From JABWCE01 sp964355045 (GTDB lineage Bacteria; Bacteroidota; Bacteroidia; NS11-12g; UBA9320): 64,000 nt of DNA. Positions within the stretch are counted from its first letter, which is position 1. Every line of letters begins with the position of its first letter. A program made the position numbers and the translations under genes. Positions 17,557 through 25,485 of the stretch are shown here, piece after piece. The notes under the pieces are model-generated. The model was given only the letters and a program-made list of their open reading frames with translations, was not told the DNA's origin and did not search any database. The stretch spans positions 12,621-76,620 of the forward strand of contig CAYHCM010000003.1 in the NCBI GenBank assembly GCA_964355045.1. The letters run 5' to 3'.

Positions 17557-18738
17557 ATGATTTCAGTACCTGAAGCAAAAAAAATAATAATTGATAACAC
17601 AAATGTTCTCAATTCCATTACTCTTCCATTATATCAGGCTACCGGCTATACACTTGCCGCCGATTTAATTTCAGAAATTGATGTGCCGCCTTTTAATCAA
17701 TCGGCTATGGATGGCTATGCTTTCCGGTTTAATGATTATATTGAGAACCAAACACTGACCTTAAATGGTGAAATACCTGCAGGAGAAACTCTAAATTTTA
17801 ATTTAAATAAAAATGATACGGTACGAATTTATACCGGAGCCATGGTTCCCGAATGGCTTGATACCGTTATTATGCAGGAAAAAGTAACAGTTAATGAAAA
17901 TCAGATTACACTGAATGATACATATATTAATATAGGTGCCAATATTCGTTTGAAAGGTTCACAAACCCTCAAGGGCAGTCTTGCCCTGAGTAAGGGAACT
18001 AAAATAACACCGGGTGCTGCAGGATTTATTGCGGGTTTGGGAATTGAAAAAATTGAGGTTTTTAATCTTCCGCGTATAAATATTATTACCACAGGAAAAG
18101 AATTAACGCGGCCTGGCGAAAAACTTGATAACGGAAAAGTTTTTGAATGCAATTCGTACAGTTTAAATGCAGCTTTATTTCTTAAAAATATTAAACCTGT
18201 AAATATTGAAACGGTAGATGATGATGAAATCAAGATTACAGATTGTGTTAAAAAAAATCTGAATGAATGTGATATTTTAATTGTTACAGGAGGCGTCTCT
18301 GTAGGTGATTATGATTTTGTAGCGAATGCATTTAAAAATTGTGGAGTAACGAGTTTATTTCATAAGGTAAAACAAAAACCCGGTAAACCTTTATATTTTG
18401 GAAAACACGCGAATACATTGGTATTTGGCCTGCCCGGAAATCCGGCAGCAGTGCTAAGCTGTTATTACCAATATATTGCTCCTGCCATTAATCAAATGTC
18501 GGGAACTGAAATAAATAATTCCGAAATAATCCGTTTCCCATTAGCTCAATCCTATATAAAAAAGGAAGGACTTACACATTTTTTAAAAGGAAAAATAATA
18601 AACAATGAAGTGAAACTGCTGCAGGCTCAGGAATCCTATCAGATGAGTTCATTTGAACATGCCGATTGTATGGTACAATTAGATGAAAACCGATCCACTT
18701 ATGAAGCGGGTGATTTGGTAGAAGTTCATTTTATTTGA
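17557..18738 (+). CDS. moeA: Molybdopterin molybdotransferase MoeA
   Basis: Product of 393 residues, full length. FNQSAMDGYAF near residue 48 is the conserved MoeA start of domain III/IV, IYTGAMVPEWLDTVIMQE follows, and the MogA-like domain carries TGGVSVGDYDFV near residue 245 and FGLPGNPAAVL near residue 290. MoeA inserts molybdate into adenylylated molybdopterin, the last step before active Moco. It starts the plus-strand Moco group: moeA, TSUP exporter, moaD, moeB, moaE, moaCB. The oxidoreductase that would use the cofactor is on the opposite strand 8 kb away. Confidence 0.95.
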   Translation: MISVPEAKKIIIDNTNVLNSITLPLYQATGYTLAADLISEIDVPPFNQSAMDGYAFRFNDYIENQTLTLNGEIPAGETLNFNLNKNDTVRIYTGAMVPEWLDTVIMQEKVTVNENQITLNDTYINIGANIRLKGSQTLKGSLALSKGTKITPGAAGFIAGLGIEKIEVFNLPRINIITTGKELTRPGEKLDNGKVFECNSYSLNAALFLKNIKPVNIETVDDDEIKITDCVKKNLNECDILIVTGGVSVGDYDFVANAFKNCGVTSLFHKVKQKPGKPLYFGKHANTLVFGLPGNPAAVLSCYYQYIAPAINQMSGTEINNSEIIRFPLAQSYIKKEGLTHFLKGKIINNEVKLLQAQESYQMSSFEHADCMVQLDENRSTYEAGDLVEVHFI

Positions 18739-18776
18739 ATGTATTTTTAAACGAAACACTCTAAAAAATTAAAATA

Positions 18777-19523
18777 TTGATTGATTCACTCCCTTTTTTT
18801 TACACGTTAGTTTTAATTGTCGCTTTTCTTTATTCTTCCGTTGGTCATGGCGGGGCCAGTGGTTATCTGGCTTTAATGGCATTTTTTTCATTTTCTCCTG
18901 ATGTATCACGCCCAACAGCGCTCATCCTTAATATTTTTGTTTCATTCATTGCATTTATTCAATACTACCGAAGCGGAAATTTTAAATTGAATTTATTTTG
19001 GCCTTTTGCCGTAACCTCTGTTCCTGCAGCCTTTATCGGTGGTTTAATTACAGTGGATGCCGATATTTACAAAAAAATATTAGCGGTATTATTGTTGTTT
19101 TCTGTCATTAAATTAGTGGGATTTAATTTTATCTCGCCAAAGGCGGCACAAAAAAACTTAAAAAGCCAAAACCTGATTTTATCCTTGCTAATTGGATTGG
19201 TAATTGGCATTTTTTCGGGAATGATAGGCATTGGGGGAGGAATAATTTTAAGTCCTCTTATTTTGCTAATGCATTGGGGCGATATAAAACAAACAGCCGC
19301 CGTATCTTCATTATTTATTTTTGTAAATTCGCTGGCAGCAATGGCCGGGGTTTTTTCAACCGGATTTGAATATAATAATGAGATGGGTTATATGATTGTT
19401 ATGGCTTTGATTGGTGGAATGGCGGGTTCATATTATGGTGCTTTGCGATTTAAGAGCAAATTGTTAGGTAATATATTGGCAATTGTTTTGGTTATTGCAT
19501 CTCTAAAATTAATTTTTACCTAA
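18777..19523 (+). CDS. TSUP (TauE/SafE) family sulfur-anion exporter
   Basis: Product of 248 residues starting at a TTG codon. It has about seven or eight hydrophobic helices, including the typical glycine-rich FLYSSVGHGGASGYLALMAF at the start and IGIFSGMIGIGGGIILSPL in the middle, the two half-repeat signatures of this family. TSUP carriers move sulfite, sulfoacetate, thiosulfate or related organosulfur anions across the inner membrane. It sits inside the Moco gene group, 38 bp after moeA, so a link to sulfur chemistry of the molybdoenzyme is plausible. TSUP proteins are also found beside Moco genes generally. Confidence 0.9.
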   Translation: MIDSLPFFYTLVLIVAFLYSSVGHGGASGYLALMAFFSFSPDVSRPTALILNIFVSFIAFIQYYRSGNFKLNLFWPFAVTSVPAAFIGGLITVDADIYKKILAVLLLFSVIKLVGFNFISPKAAQKNLKSQNLILSLLIGLVIGIFSGMIGIGGGIILSPLILLMHWGDIKQTAAVSSLFIFVNSLAAMAGVFSTGFEYNNEMGYMIVMALIGGMAGSYYGALRFKSKLLGNILAIVLVIASLKLIFT

Positions 19524-19539
19524 GCTAATAAATTCAGAA

Positions 19540-19928
19540 ATGGGCATAAAAATTTTAATATTTGGTCAACTTACCGATATTATTGGAATAAATGAATTAA
19601 CGGTTCAAGATATAAAAAGCACGGATGAAATTAATAAATACTTGAATGAAAGGTATCCTGCTCTGCCACTTACAAAATATTCGATGGCAGTAAATAAAAT
19701 NNNNNNNNNNNNNNNNNNNNNNNNNNNNNNNNNNNNNNNNNNNNNNNNNNNNNNNNNNNNNNNNNNNNNNNNNNNNNNNNNNNNNNNNNNNNNNNNNNNN
19801 ATGAAAGGTATCCTGCTCTGCCACTTACAAAATATTCGATGGCAGTAAATAAAATAATTATTCAACAAAATACACTTTTAAAGGATGGGGATAGTGTGGC
19901 ATTGTTACCCCCTTTTTCAGGAGGATAA
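19540..19928 (+). CDS. moaD: Molybdopterin synthase sulfur carrier MoaD, split by a false gap
   Basis: As printed, the ORF is broken by 100 N at 19701-19800. The 55 bases before the gap (19646-19700) are repeated exactly after it (19801-19855). Removing 155 bp restores a clean 77-codon frame: MGIKILIFGQLTDIIG ..., KDGDSVALLPPFSGG and stop. The terminal Gly-Gly is the hallmark of MoaD, which is adenylylated by MoeB and carries the thiocarboxylate used by MoaE to build the dithiolene of molybdopterin. The position between moeA and moeB fits. Confidence 0.9.
19701..19800. other. False assembly gap (100 N) in moaD
   Basis: It is flanked by an exact 55-bp duplication, as left when two contigs overlapping by one k-mer are joined with placeholder N instead of being merged. 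Collapsing the overlap restores the reading frame of moaD. Confidence 0.92.
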
Positions 19929-19935
19929 GTAAATT

Positions 19936-21057
19936 ATGAATCAACAACCCTATTTTGAAAGATATAAGCGCCAAATTTTACTGAAAGAATTTGGGTTGGA
20001 AGCACAATTAAAACTTAAGAAAGCTCAAATATTGGTAATTGGTGCCGGCGGTTTGGGATGCCCGGCTATGCTTTATCTTACCGCTGCCGGAGCCGGAACA
20101 ATTGGGATTGTTGATTTTGATATTGTTGATATTTCAAATCTTCACCGGCAAATTCTTTATACCACACTTGATATTGGGAAATCGAAAGTTAAATGCGCAG
20201 CAAAACGATTAAAGGCTTTAAATCCGGAGGTTATTTTTAAAACTTTCAATTATTTGCTTACCACCAAAAATATTTTGAAATTATTTTCAGGTTTTGATTT
20301 AATAATTGACGGTACCGATAATTTTGCAACTCGTTATATGATAAACGATGCTTGTGTTTTGCTTGATAAACCCTTGATATACGGAGCGGTTTTAAAATTT
20401 GAAGGACAAGTAGGTGTTTTTAATTTTTCGAATAATGATTTAACTTATAAAACCAACTACCGCGATTTATTTCCCGTACCTCCCAATCCTGAAAATACCC
20501 AATCGTGCAATGAAGCAGGGGTATTGGGCGTTTTACCCGGAATTATCGGAACCATGCAGGCAGCCGAAGCCATAAAAATTATTACAGGTATTGGTTTGCC
20601 TTTGTGCAATTCTATAATTTCATTTAATTCATTAACCAATTCATTTTATGAATTCAAAATAAAACCTGTTGATCATCAAAATAACGGCATCCCAAAAAAT
20701 AAAAAGGAATTTTTAAGTTTTAATTATCCCGTATTCTGTGGCTCAAATTCTGAAATTCCTGAAATTTCATCTGAACATTTCAATACCTTATTATCAAATG
20801 AAAAATTAACCGTAATTGATGTTCGCGAAGATGGTGAATTGCCTGATGTTACTGAATTTAAAAATTTAAAAATGCCTCTTGGACAAATTAAAAATTTTAT
20901 AAAAAATTTAGTTACCCAACATAAAATCATTGTTTTTTGCCAAACCGGAAAAAGAAGTTTAAAGGCCACTAAAATACTGATGGAAGAATTACCGGGAATT
21001 GAAGTTTATAGTTTGGCCGAAGGAATATTGGGCTGGAAAAAATCTGTAAAAATATGA
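19936..21057 (+). CDS. moeB: MoeB-type adenylyltransferase with C-terminal rhodanese domain
   Basis: Product of 373 residues. Residues 1-245 are a ThiF/MoeB E1-like domain with the nucleotide loop GAGGLGCPAMLYL (about residue 36) and DGTDNFATRY. Residues about 280-373 are a rhodanese domain (VIDVRED ... FCQTGKRSLKA) with active-site Cys335. The fusion would both adenylylate the MoaD C terminus and deliver sulfur to it, as in eukaryotic MOCS3. The CxxC zinc site usual before the LFP motif is absent (TNYRDLFP), so zinc is probably not bound. It overlaps moaE by 4 bp (ATGA), indicating translational coupling. Confidence 0.9.
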   Translation: MNQQPYFERYKRQILLKEFGLEAQLKLKKAQILVIGAGGLGCPAMLYLTAAGAGTIGIVDFDIVDISNLHRQILYTTLDIGKSKVKCAAKRLKALNPEVIFKTFNYLLTTKNILKLFSGFDLIIDGTDNFATRYMINDACVLLDKPLIYGAVLKFEGQVGVFNFSNNDLTYKTNYRDLFPVPPNPENTQSCNEAGVLGVLPGIIGTMQAAEAIKIITGIGLPLCNSIISFNSLTNSFYEFKIKPVDHQNNGIPKNKKEFLSFNYPVFCGSNSEIPEISSEHFNTLLSNEKLTVIDVREDGELPDVTEFKNLKMPLGQIKNFIKNLVTQHKIIVFCQTGKRSLKATKILMEELPGIEVYSLAEGILGWKKSVKI

Positions 21058-21497
21058 TTATGAAAAAAATTAAAGATGTATTTGTTGAGGGAGCCATTTC
21101 ACCAACATTTATTGCGGATTCCATTGCTAAACACGCTTCAAAAAAAAATATTGGGGCACATAGTATTTTTTTGGGGCAAATACGAAATGATACTATTGGT
21201 AATAAAGAGGTAATAGCCATTGATTATACAGCCTATGAGGATATGGCTTTGGAAAAATTTCATGAAATAAGGGAAGATACTTTTTTGAAATTCCCTTTAA
21301 AATGTATGCATATATATCATAGCCTTGGCAGGGTAAATGCAGGAGAAATCAGCTTATTTGTATTTACTTCTTCTGTTCACCGAAAAGAAGCAATGGATGC
21401 GTGTGAATATGTTGTAACCCGCATAAAGGCTGAAGCTCCCGTATGGGGAAAGGAAATTTTTGAAGATGAAAGTTTCGTTTGGAAAGAGAATAACTGA
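21054..21497 (+). CDS. moaE: Molybdopterin synthase catalytic subunit MoaE
   Basis: Product of 147 residues. Conserved features include GAHSIFLGQIRND, IDYTAYEDMA, HSLGRVNAGEISLFV, SVHRKEAMDACEYVV and the active-site loop IKAEAPVWGKE (catalytic Lys). MoaE takes sulfur from the MoaD thiocarboxylate and adds it to cyclic pyranopterin monophosphate. An ATG at 21060 gives a protein two residues shorter; the start at 21054 overlaps the moeB stop. It lies in the Moco operon between moeB and moaCB. Confidence 0.95.
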   Translation: MIMKKIKDVFVEGAISPTFIADSIAKHASKKNIGAHSIFLGQIRNDTIGNKEVIAIDYTAYEDMALEKFHEIREDTFLKFPLKCMHIYHSLGRVNAGEISLFVFTSSVHRKEAMDACEYVVTRIKAEAPVWGKEIFEDESFVWKENN

Positions 21498-21527
21498 TCC
21501 ATCACTAACATTATAAAATAAATTATT

Positions 21528-22436
21528 ATGATTGACATAACAACCAAAATTAAGACACACCGAAGTGCCATTGCACAGGCGGTTGTAAAAGTTAGCAGGC
21601 AGGAAACTATAGATGCGGTTATAAATAAGACCGTGCCTAAAGGCGATGTGATAGAAGCAAGCCGGGTAGCCGGATTATTTGGTATAAAACGGACAAGCGA
21701 CATGATTCCGGATTGTCATCCGTTACCGATTGAATTTGCTTCAATTACTCATAGAATAGATGGGCTTGAAATATTTATTGAAGCCGAAGTTCACACAATA
21801 TATCGAACCGGTGTGGAGGTGGAAGCCATGCATGGCGCATCGGTTGTGGCACTTACAATTTACGATATGCTGAAACCGATTGACAAGGAGATTGAAATTT
21901 CAGGAATTAAATTGCTAAATAAAAAGGGTGGCAAATCGCAATATGCCGACAAGCTAAGCCGAAGCATAACATCTGCCGTAATTGTATGTTCCGACAGTAT
22001 ATCAGCCGGTCAAAAACAGGATTTTGCAGGAAAAGCCATTATAAGCAAACTGGAAAAACTAAGCGTTTCCATTGAAGATTACAGCATAATTCCGGACGAG
22101 ATTAGTACCATTCAGGAAAAAGTATTGGCTCTTTACGAAGCTAAAATTGATTTAATTATTCTCACAGGTGGAACGGGCTTGTCGGCAAGAGATGTTACTC
22201 CTGAGGCTATCCGCCCGTTATTGGATCGTGAAATTCCGGGTATTGCTGAAGCTGCGCGGAATTATGGCCAGGAACAAATGCCTTATTCCATGTTATCGCG
22301 AAGCCTTGCAGGGCTTAAAGGAGACACCCTAATATTAGCCTTGCCCGGTTCTACAAGAGGTGCAAAAGAGAGTATGGATGCCTTATTTCCCTACTTACTT
22401 CATCTTTTTAAAATTATGGAGAATGCTCCGCACTAA
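21528..22436 (+). CDS. moaCB: MoaC-MoaB fusion (bifunctional Moco biosynthesis)
   Basis: Product of 302 residues joining two enzymes. Residues 1-140 are MoaC, cyclic pyranopterin monophosphate synthase, with DMIPDCHPLPI and TGVEVEAMHGASVVALTIYD. Residues about 148-302 are MoaB/MogA, molybdopterin adenylyltransferase, with VCSDSISAGQKQD, TGGTGLSARDVTPEA and ALPGSTRGAKESM. The fusion covers the second half of pterin ring formation (after MoaA) and molybdopterin adenylylation (before MoeA). MoaCB fusions occur in several Bacteroidota. It is the last gene of the plus-strand group and converges on the DUF2490 gene. Confidence 0.95.
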   Translation: MIDITTKIKTHRSAIAQAVVKVSRQETIDAVINKTVPKGDVIEASRVAGLFGIKRTSDMIPDCHPLPIEFASITHRIDGLEIFIEAEVHTIYRTGVEVEAMHGASVVALTIYDMLKPIDKEIEISGIKLLNKKGGKSQYADKLSRSITSAVIVCSDSISAGQKQDFAGKAIISKLEKLSVSIEDYSIIPDEISTIQEKVLALYEAKIDLIILTGGTGLSARDVTPEAIRPLLDREIPGIAEAARNYGQEQMPYSMLSRSLAGLKGDTLILALPGSTRGAKESMDALFPYLLHLFKIMENAPH

Positions 22437-22501
22437 AGTTTCTGATTTGTTTAATTTTTAAAAATCGAGTTTTTGCCTTTGGTCATTCAGTTTTAAATTT
22501 A

Positions 22502-23391
22502 TCAATCATGTTTTAATGATATTATTTGGTTTATCCCAAGCCAAAAAATATCAGAATGTTCGTAAGCTGCCTTATTGTTTCGCTGACCTAATTGATAATT
22601 ATAAATGAAGGATAAATTCAAATTTTTATTAATCTGGAAGGTTGAACCTACCAAAATACGGTTATTGTCAAACCTATTATAAATAATTTCTTTGCCTGCG
22701 TTAATAAATATTTCATCTCCTATATTCAATAATATTTTTCGGTCAGGGTTGCTTTTTGATAATTTAATTAAGGGTATTCCACAGAAAAATTTGTACCTGA
22801 AACGAAAATTAAAAGTGGATAAAGAAGTAATATCTCCCTCTGATATTTTCCTGAAATATCGTGCTTCTACTCTAATGCGATGTTGAGTTGAAACTTTGCC
22901 TGTTTTTTTGGTTGTATTAACCTCTTGATATGATCTGAATTCAATTTTATCAAGTTTATTATTAGTGTAGAAAGTAAAACAGGCAACTCCGGATACGCCT
23001 TGTAAATTNNNNNNNNNNNNNNNNNNNNNNNNNNNNNNNNNNNNNNNNNNNNNNNNNNNNNNNNNNNNNNNNNNNNNNNNNNNNNNNNNNNNNNNNNNNN
23101 NNNNNNNNGTTTATTATTAGTGTAGAAAGTAAAACAGGCAACTCCGGATACGCCTTGTAAATTTTTCTTTACCGGATAACCAATACCTGTTCGAAAACTT
23201 ATTTGCGACCATTTACTGAAACCGTTTAACCTTCTAAAACTTATATCCGTTAATAATGAAAATTTAGGTGAAAAATTGAGTTGATTATAATATTGAATCC
23301 ATTGCTGATTGTTATGTGAAATATTTTTTTGTGCTTTAGTTACGGTGGTGAATGAAGCAAATATTGTAAGAATTAGAATGATTTTTTTCAT
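22502..23391 (-). CDS. DUF2490 outer-membrane beta-barrel protein, split by a false gap
   Basis: As printed, the gene is broken by 100 N. The 55 bases at 22954-23008 recur exactly at 23109-23163. Collapsing 155 bp gives one 244-residue frame that joins the signal peptide half (MKKIILILTIFASFTTVTKAQ, then QQWIQYYNQLNFSPKFSL) to the C-terminal half (FIYNYQLGQRN ... DIFWLGI). Repeated amphipathic strands and the N-terminal motif match the DUF2490 barrel family. Function unknown. It is the last gene of the minus-strand molybdoenzyme group, 59 bp after moaA, so it may belong to the same export or electron-transfer system. Confidence 0.8.
23009..23108. other. False assembly gap (100 N) in the DUF2490 gene
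   Basis: It is flanked by an exact 55-bp duplication, the same overlap length as the moaD gap. Merging the flanks restores the reading frame. Confidence 0.92.
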
Positions 23392-23450
23392 GCTGTTTTA
23401 AGTGTCCATATAGAAATATACGAACCGCTCTTTGAATATGATTTGGTAAC

Positions 23451-24458
23451 TCAACCGCCAATACTAGTCATACTTCTTAATTCTGATTCGGTGTGACTAA
23501 TCCCCCAATTCTTATCTTCATTATTCCCACCAAGCATTAAATATTTATCTTTCACACATTGATAAATGAGTGGTTCTATATCTTTTCCTTCTCGCAAAGT
23601 GGTAAGCAAATCAATTTCGGTTTTGGCAAAAAGACAATTGCGCATCTTGCCATCTGAAGTAAGACGCATACGATTGCACCCCATGCAAAAAGGCTCTGAC
23701 ATGGTGCTGATAACTGCAAAAGTTCCTTTATGATTTGGAATTGCATATTTTTTTGCCGTGTCATTTTTGTTATCCAAAACTTTGATAAACGAATATTTTG
23801 TAGAAATAACATTCAAAATTTCTGTATGAGAAAAGACTTTATCGTAGCTCCATTTATTACCTGTAAAGGGCATAAACTCAATAAAACGCAGATGTACTGG
23901 AAAATCTTTTGTCCATTGGATGAAATCAAGAATCTCGTTTACATTGAAATTCTCCATGACTACGACATTTATTTTTACACGAAAATCATTCTCAAGTAAA
24001 AGTTCAATGTTGTTCATTACACGGGTAAATTCATCACGTTTAGTAATCGCAAAGTATTTTTCCTTTTTTAAGGTATCCAAACTTACATTAACTGAATTTA
24101 ATCCTGCTTGTTTAAATGTTTCGATAAACTCGTTTACAAAAATTCCATTGGTGGTTATGGCAAGTTCAACGGGATATTTCCCAAGCCGTTCAATTATTTC
24201 TTTTGCATTATTTCTTACCAAAGGTTCACCACCTGTAAGGCGAATTTTTTTTACCCCTGCTTTTACAAAAACAGAAACTATGCTGTCTATTTCGTCGGCA
24301 GTCATACGCGGTGCATTGGCAAAATGACCCTTAGGCAAATCATCAGGATTGCAGTAAGCACAACGCAGGTTACATTTATCGGTAAGAGAAATCCTGAGGT
24401 AATCATGTAAACGACCGAAATCATCTTTAATCATATTTTCAATTCTATTCATCAACAA
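23451..24458 (-). CDS. moaA: GTP 3',8-cyclase MoaA
   Basis: Product of 335 residues. The N-terminal radical SAM cluster motif CNLRCAYC gives Cys29, Cys33 and Cys36. The C-terminal second 4Fe-4S site is CMGCNRMRLTSDGKMRNC, and the protein ends in Gly-Gly (TSIGG), which reaches into the active site in this family. MoaA converts GTP to 3',8-cyclo-GTP, which MoaC uses to make cPMP. It completes the MoaA/C/D/E/B/MoeA/MoeB set in this window, but lies with the oxidoreductase genes on the minus strand. A 260-bp leader with a strong hairpin precedes it. Confidence 0.95.
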   Translation of the reverse strand: MLMNRIENMIKDDFGRLHDYLRISLTDKCNLRCAYCNPDDLPKGHFANAPRMTADEIDSIVSVFVKAGVKKIRLTGGEPLVRNNAKEIIERLGKYPVELAITTNGIFVNEFIETFKQAGLNSVNVSLDTLKKEKYFAITKRDEFTRVMNNIELLLENDFRVKINVVVMENFNVNEILDFIQWTKDFPVHLRFIEFMPFTGNKWSYDKVFSHTEILNVISTKYSFIKVLDNKNDTAKKYAIPNHKGTFAVISTMSEPFCMGCNRMRLTSDGKMRNCLFAKTEIDLLTTLREGKDIEPLIYQCVKDKYLMLGGNNEDKNWGISHTESELRSMTSIGG

Positions 24459-24569
24459 TTATCCTCTTTTAAAAAAAGCACCATCTTCTAACCTATTGTT
24501 TCATAAGCATTAATGTAAATGTTGTTTAAACATTAAAAATAAAATGAGCTATTCATTGTTTTAAAAATA

Positions 24570-24621
24570 GGCAGTAAGCATTGGCATAGAGCATATCTGC
24601 CAACAATTTCTGCCTACTGCC
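24570..24621 (-). terminator. Structured hairpin between torD and moaA
   Basis: Read on the minus strand, GGCAGTAGGCA pairs with TGCTTACTGCC (one G-U pair). An inner stem TTGGCA/TGCCAA lies inside and TATTTTTAAAA follows directly. This could end most torD transcripts, or be a cis-acting leader of moaA, whose start is 112 nt downstream. It does not show the conserved core of the Moco riboswitch as I know it. Confidence 0.5.
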
Positions 24622-24718
24622 GTTGAAAACAAAATGAGTCAATTTTACTCTATTTAAAGTATTAGTAACTCCAAAAAATAAATCTTGCCAGCCTAAAAAT
24701 GGCACTAATCCAACTTAA

Positions 24719-25375
24719 CTATTTCTTTTTGGTATTAATTGGAAACTCAGTAATAGTTGACCTTTCAACAAACTTCTTTAGGCCATTTGCCAAAGATTTA
24801 TAAAATTCATTTTCTGAACCGTCTTCAATTTTTTTACAAAACACAGGTACCCATTTCTTAAAATGTTTTTCAAAAAAAACGCTTTGGTTTTTCCAAATGC
24901 TCATAGCTTTTTTTATATTTTTCATTCTTAAGGCATCCATCTCAAGAAAAATCAAATAATACATAAATTCAGTTTCTATGGCGATGTGATCTGGTGGATT
25001 TTTGAGTTTTATATCATATACCAATCCCATTTTTCTATAAAAGTCCATCACCCAAAGGGTTTCATCACTCATTAAATGAAATTCATCACCAAAATAAACT
25101 GAACTGTATGGAGGTGCAACCAACTTAAAAGGACCTACAAATAGCCTCGAATACTCTATGGTCAAGTCCAATAATGAATACTTACCAATAGTCTTCTTCA
25201 TTGTATCTACAGATTGAACACCTTCAGGATATGCAATGGCTAAGGCTGATTGTAACGCGTCAAAAAATTTTTTATTTTTTACAAGACCTTTATGCGGTTG
25301 GCAAAACAAAGCGGTGAAAATATTAAATACATTGGCTCTAGCTTGTTCTGTTTTTATGAAATCAGTTTTTGTCAT
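24719..25375 (-). CDS. TorD/DmsD-family molybdoenzyme chaperone
   Basis: Product of 218 residues, almost all helical. YSRLFVGPFKLVAPPYSS (about residue 75) and PPDHIAIETEFMYYL (about residue 130) are the defining TorD-family motifs. These cytosolic chaperones bind the Tat signal and apo-form of a molybdoenzyme, allow insertion of the bis-MGD cofactor, and hold the enzyme back from export until it is folded. It lies 110 bp downstream of the iron-sulfur subunit gene and two genes from the Tat-targeted catalytic subunit, which is its probable client. Confidence 0.9.
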   Translation of the reverse strand: MTKTDFIKTEQARANVFNIFTALFCQPHKGLVKNKKFFDALQSALAIAYPEGVQSVDTMKKTIGKYSLLDLTIEYSRLFVGPFKLVAPPYSSVYFGDEFHLMSDETLWVMDFYRKMGLVYDIKLKNPPDHIAIETEFMYYLIFLEMDALRMKNIKKAMSIWKNQSVFFEKHFKKWVPVFCKKIEDGSENEFYKSLANGLKKFVERSTITEFPINTKKK

Positions 25376-25485
25376 TTAGGATTAAATTGGGTAGTTCAAT
25401 TCTCAAAGTATTTTAGGTTAGTTCTAAGGTAGTAATATTCAGGAATCAGGAGATGTTTCCTGATTCCCGAATATTTGGCAGATAG

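Noticed and set aside
24570..24621. Moco riboswitch upstream of moaA
   Set aside because: The hairpin lacks the conserved core of that motif as I know it and is followed by a T run, so a terminator is equally likely.
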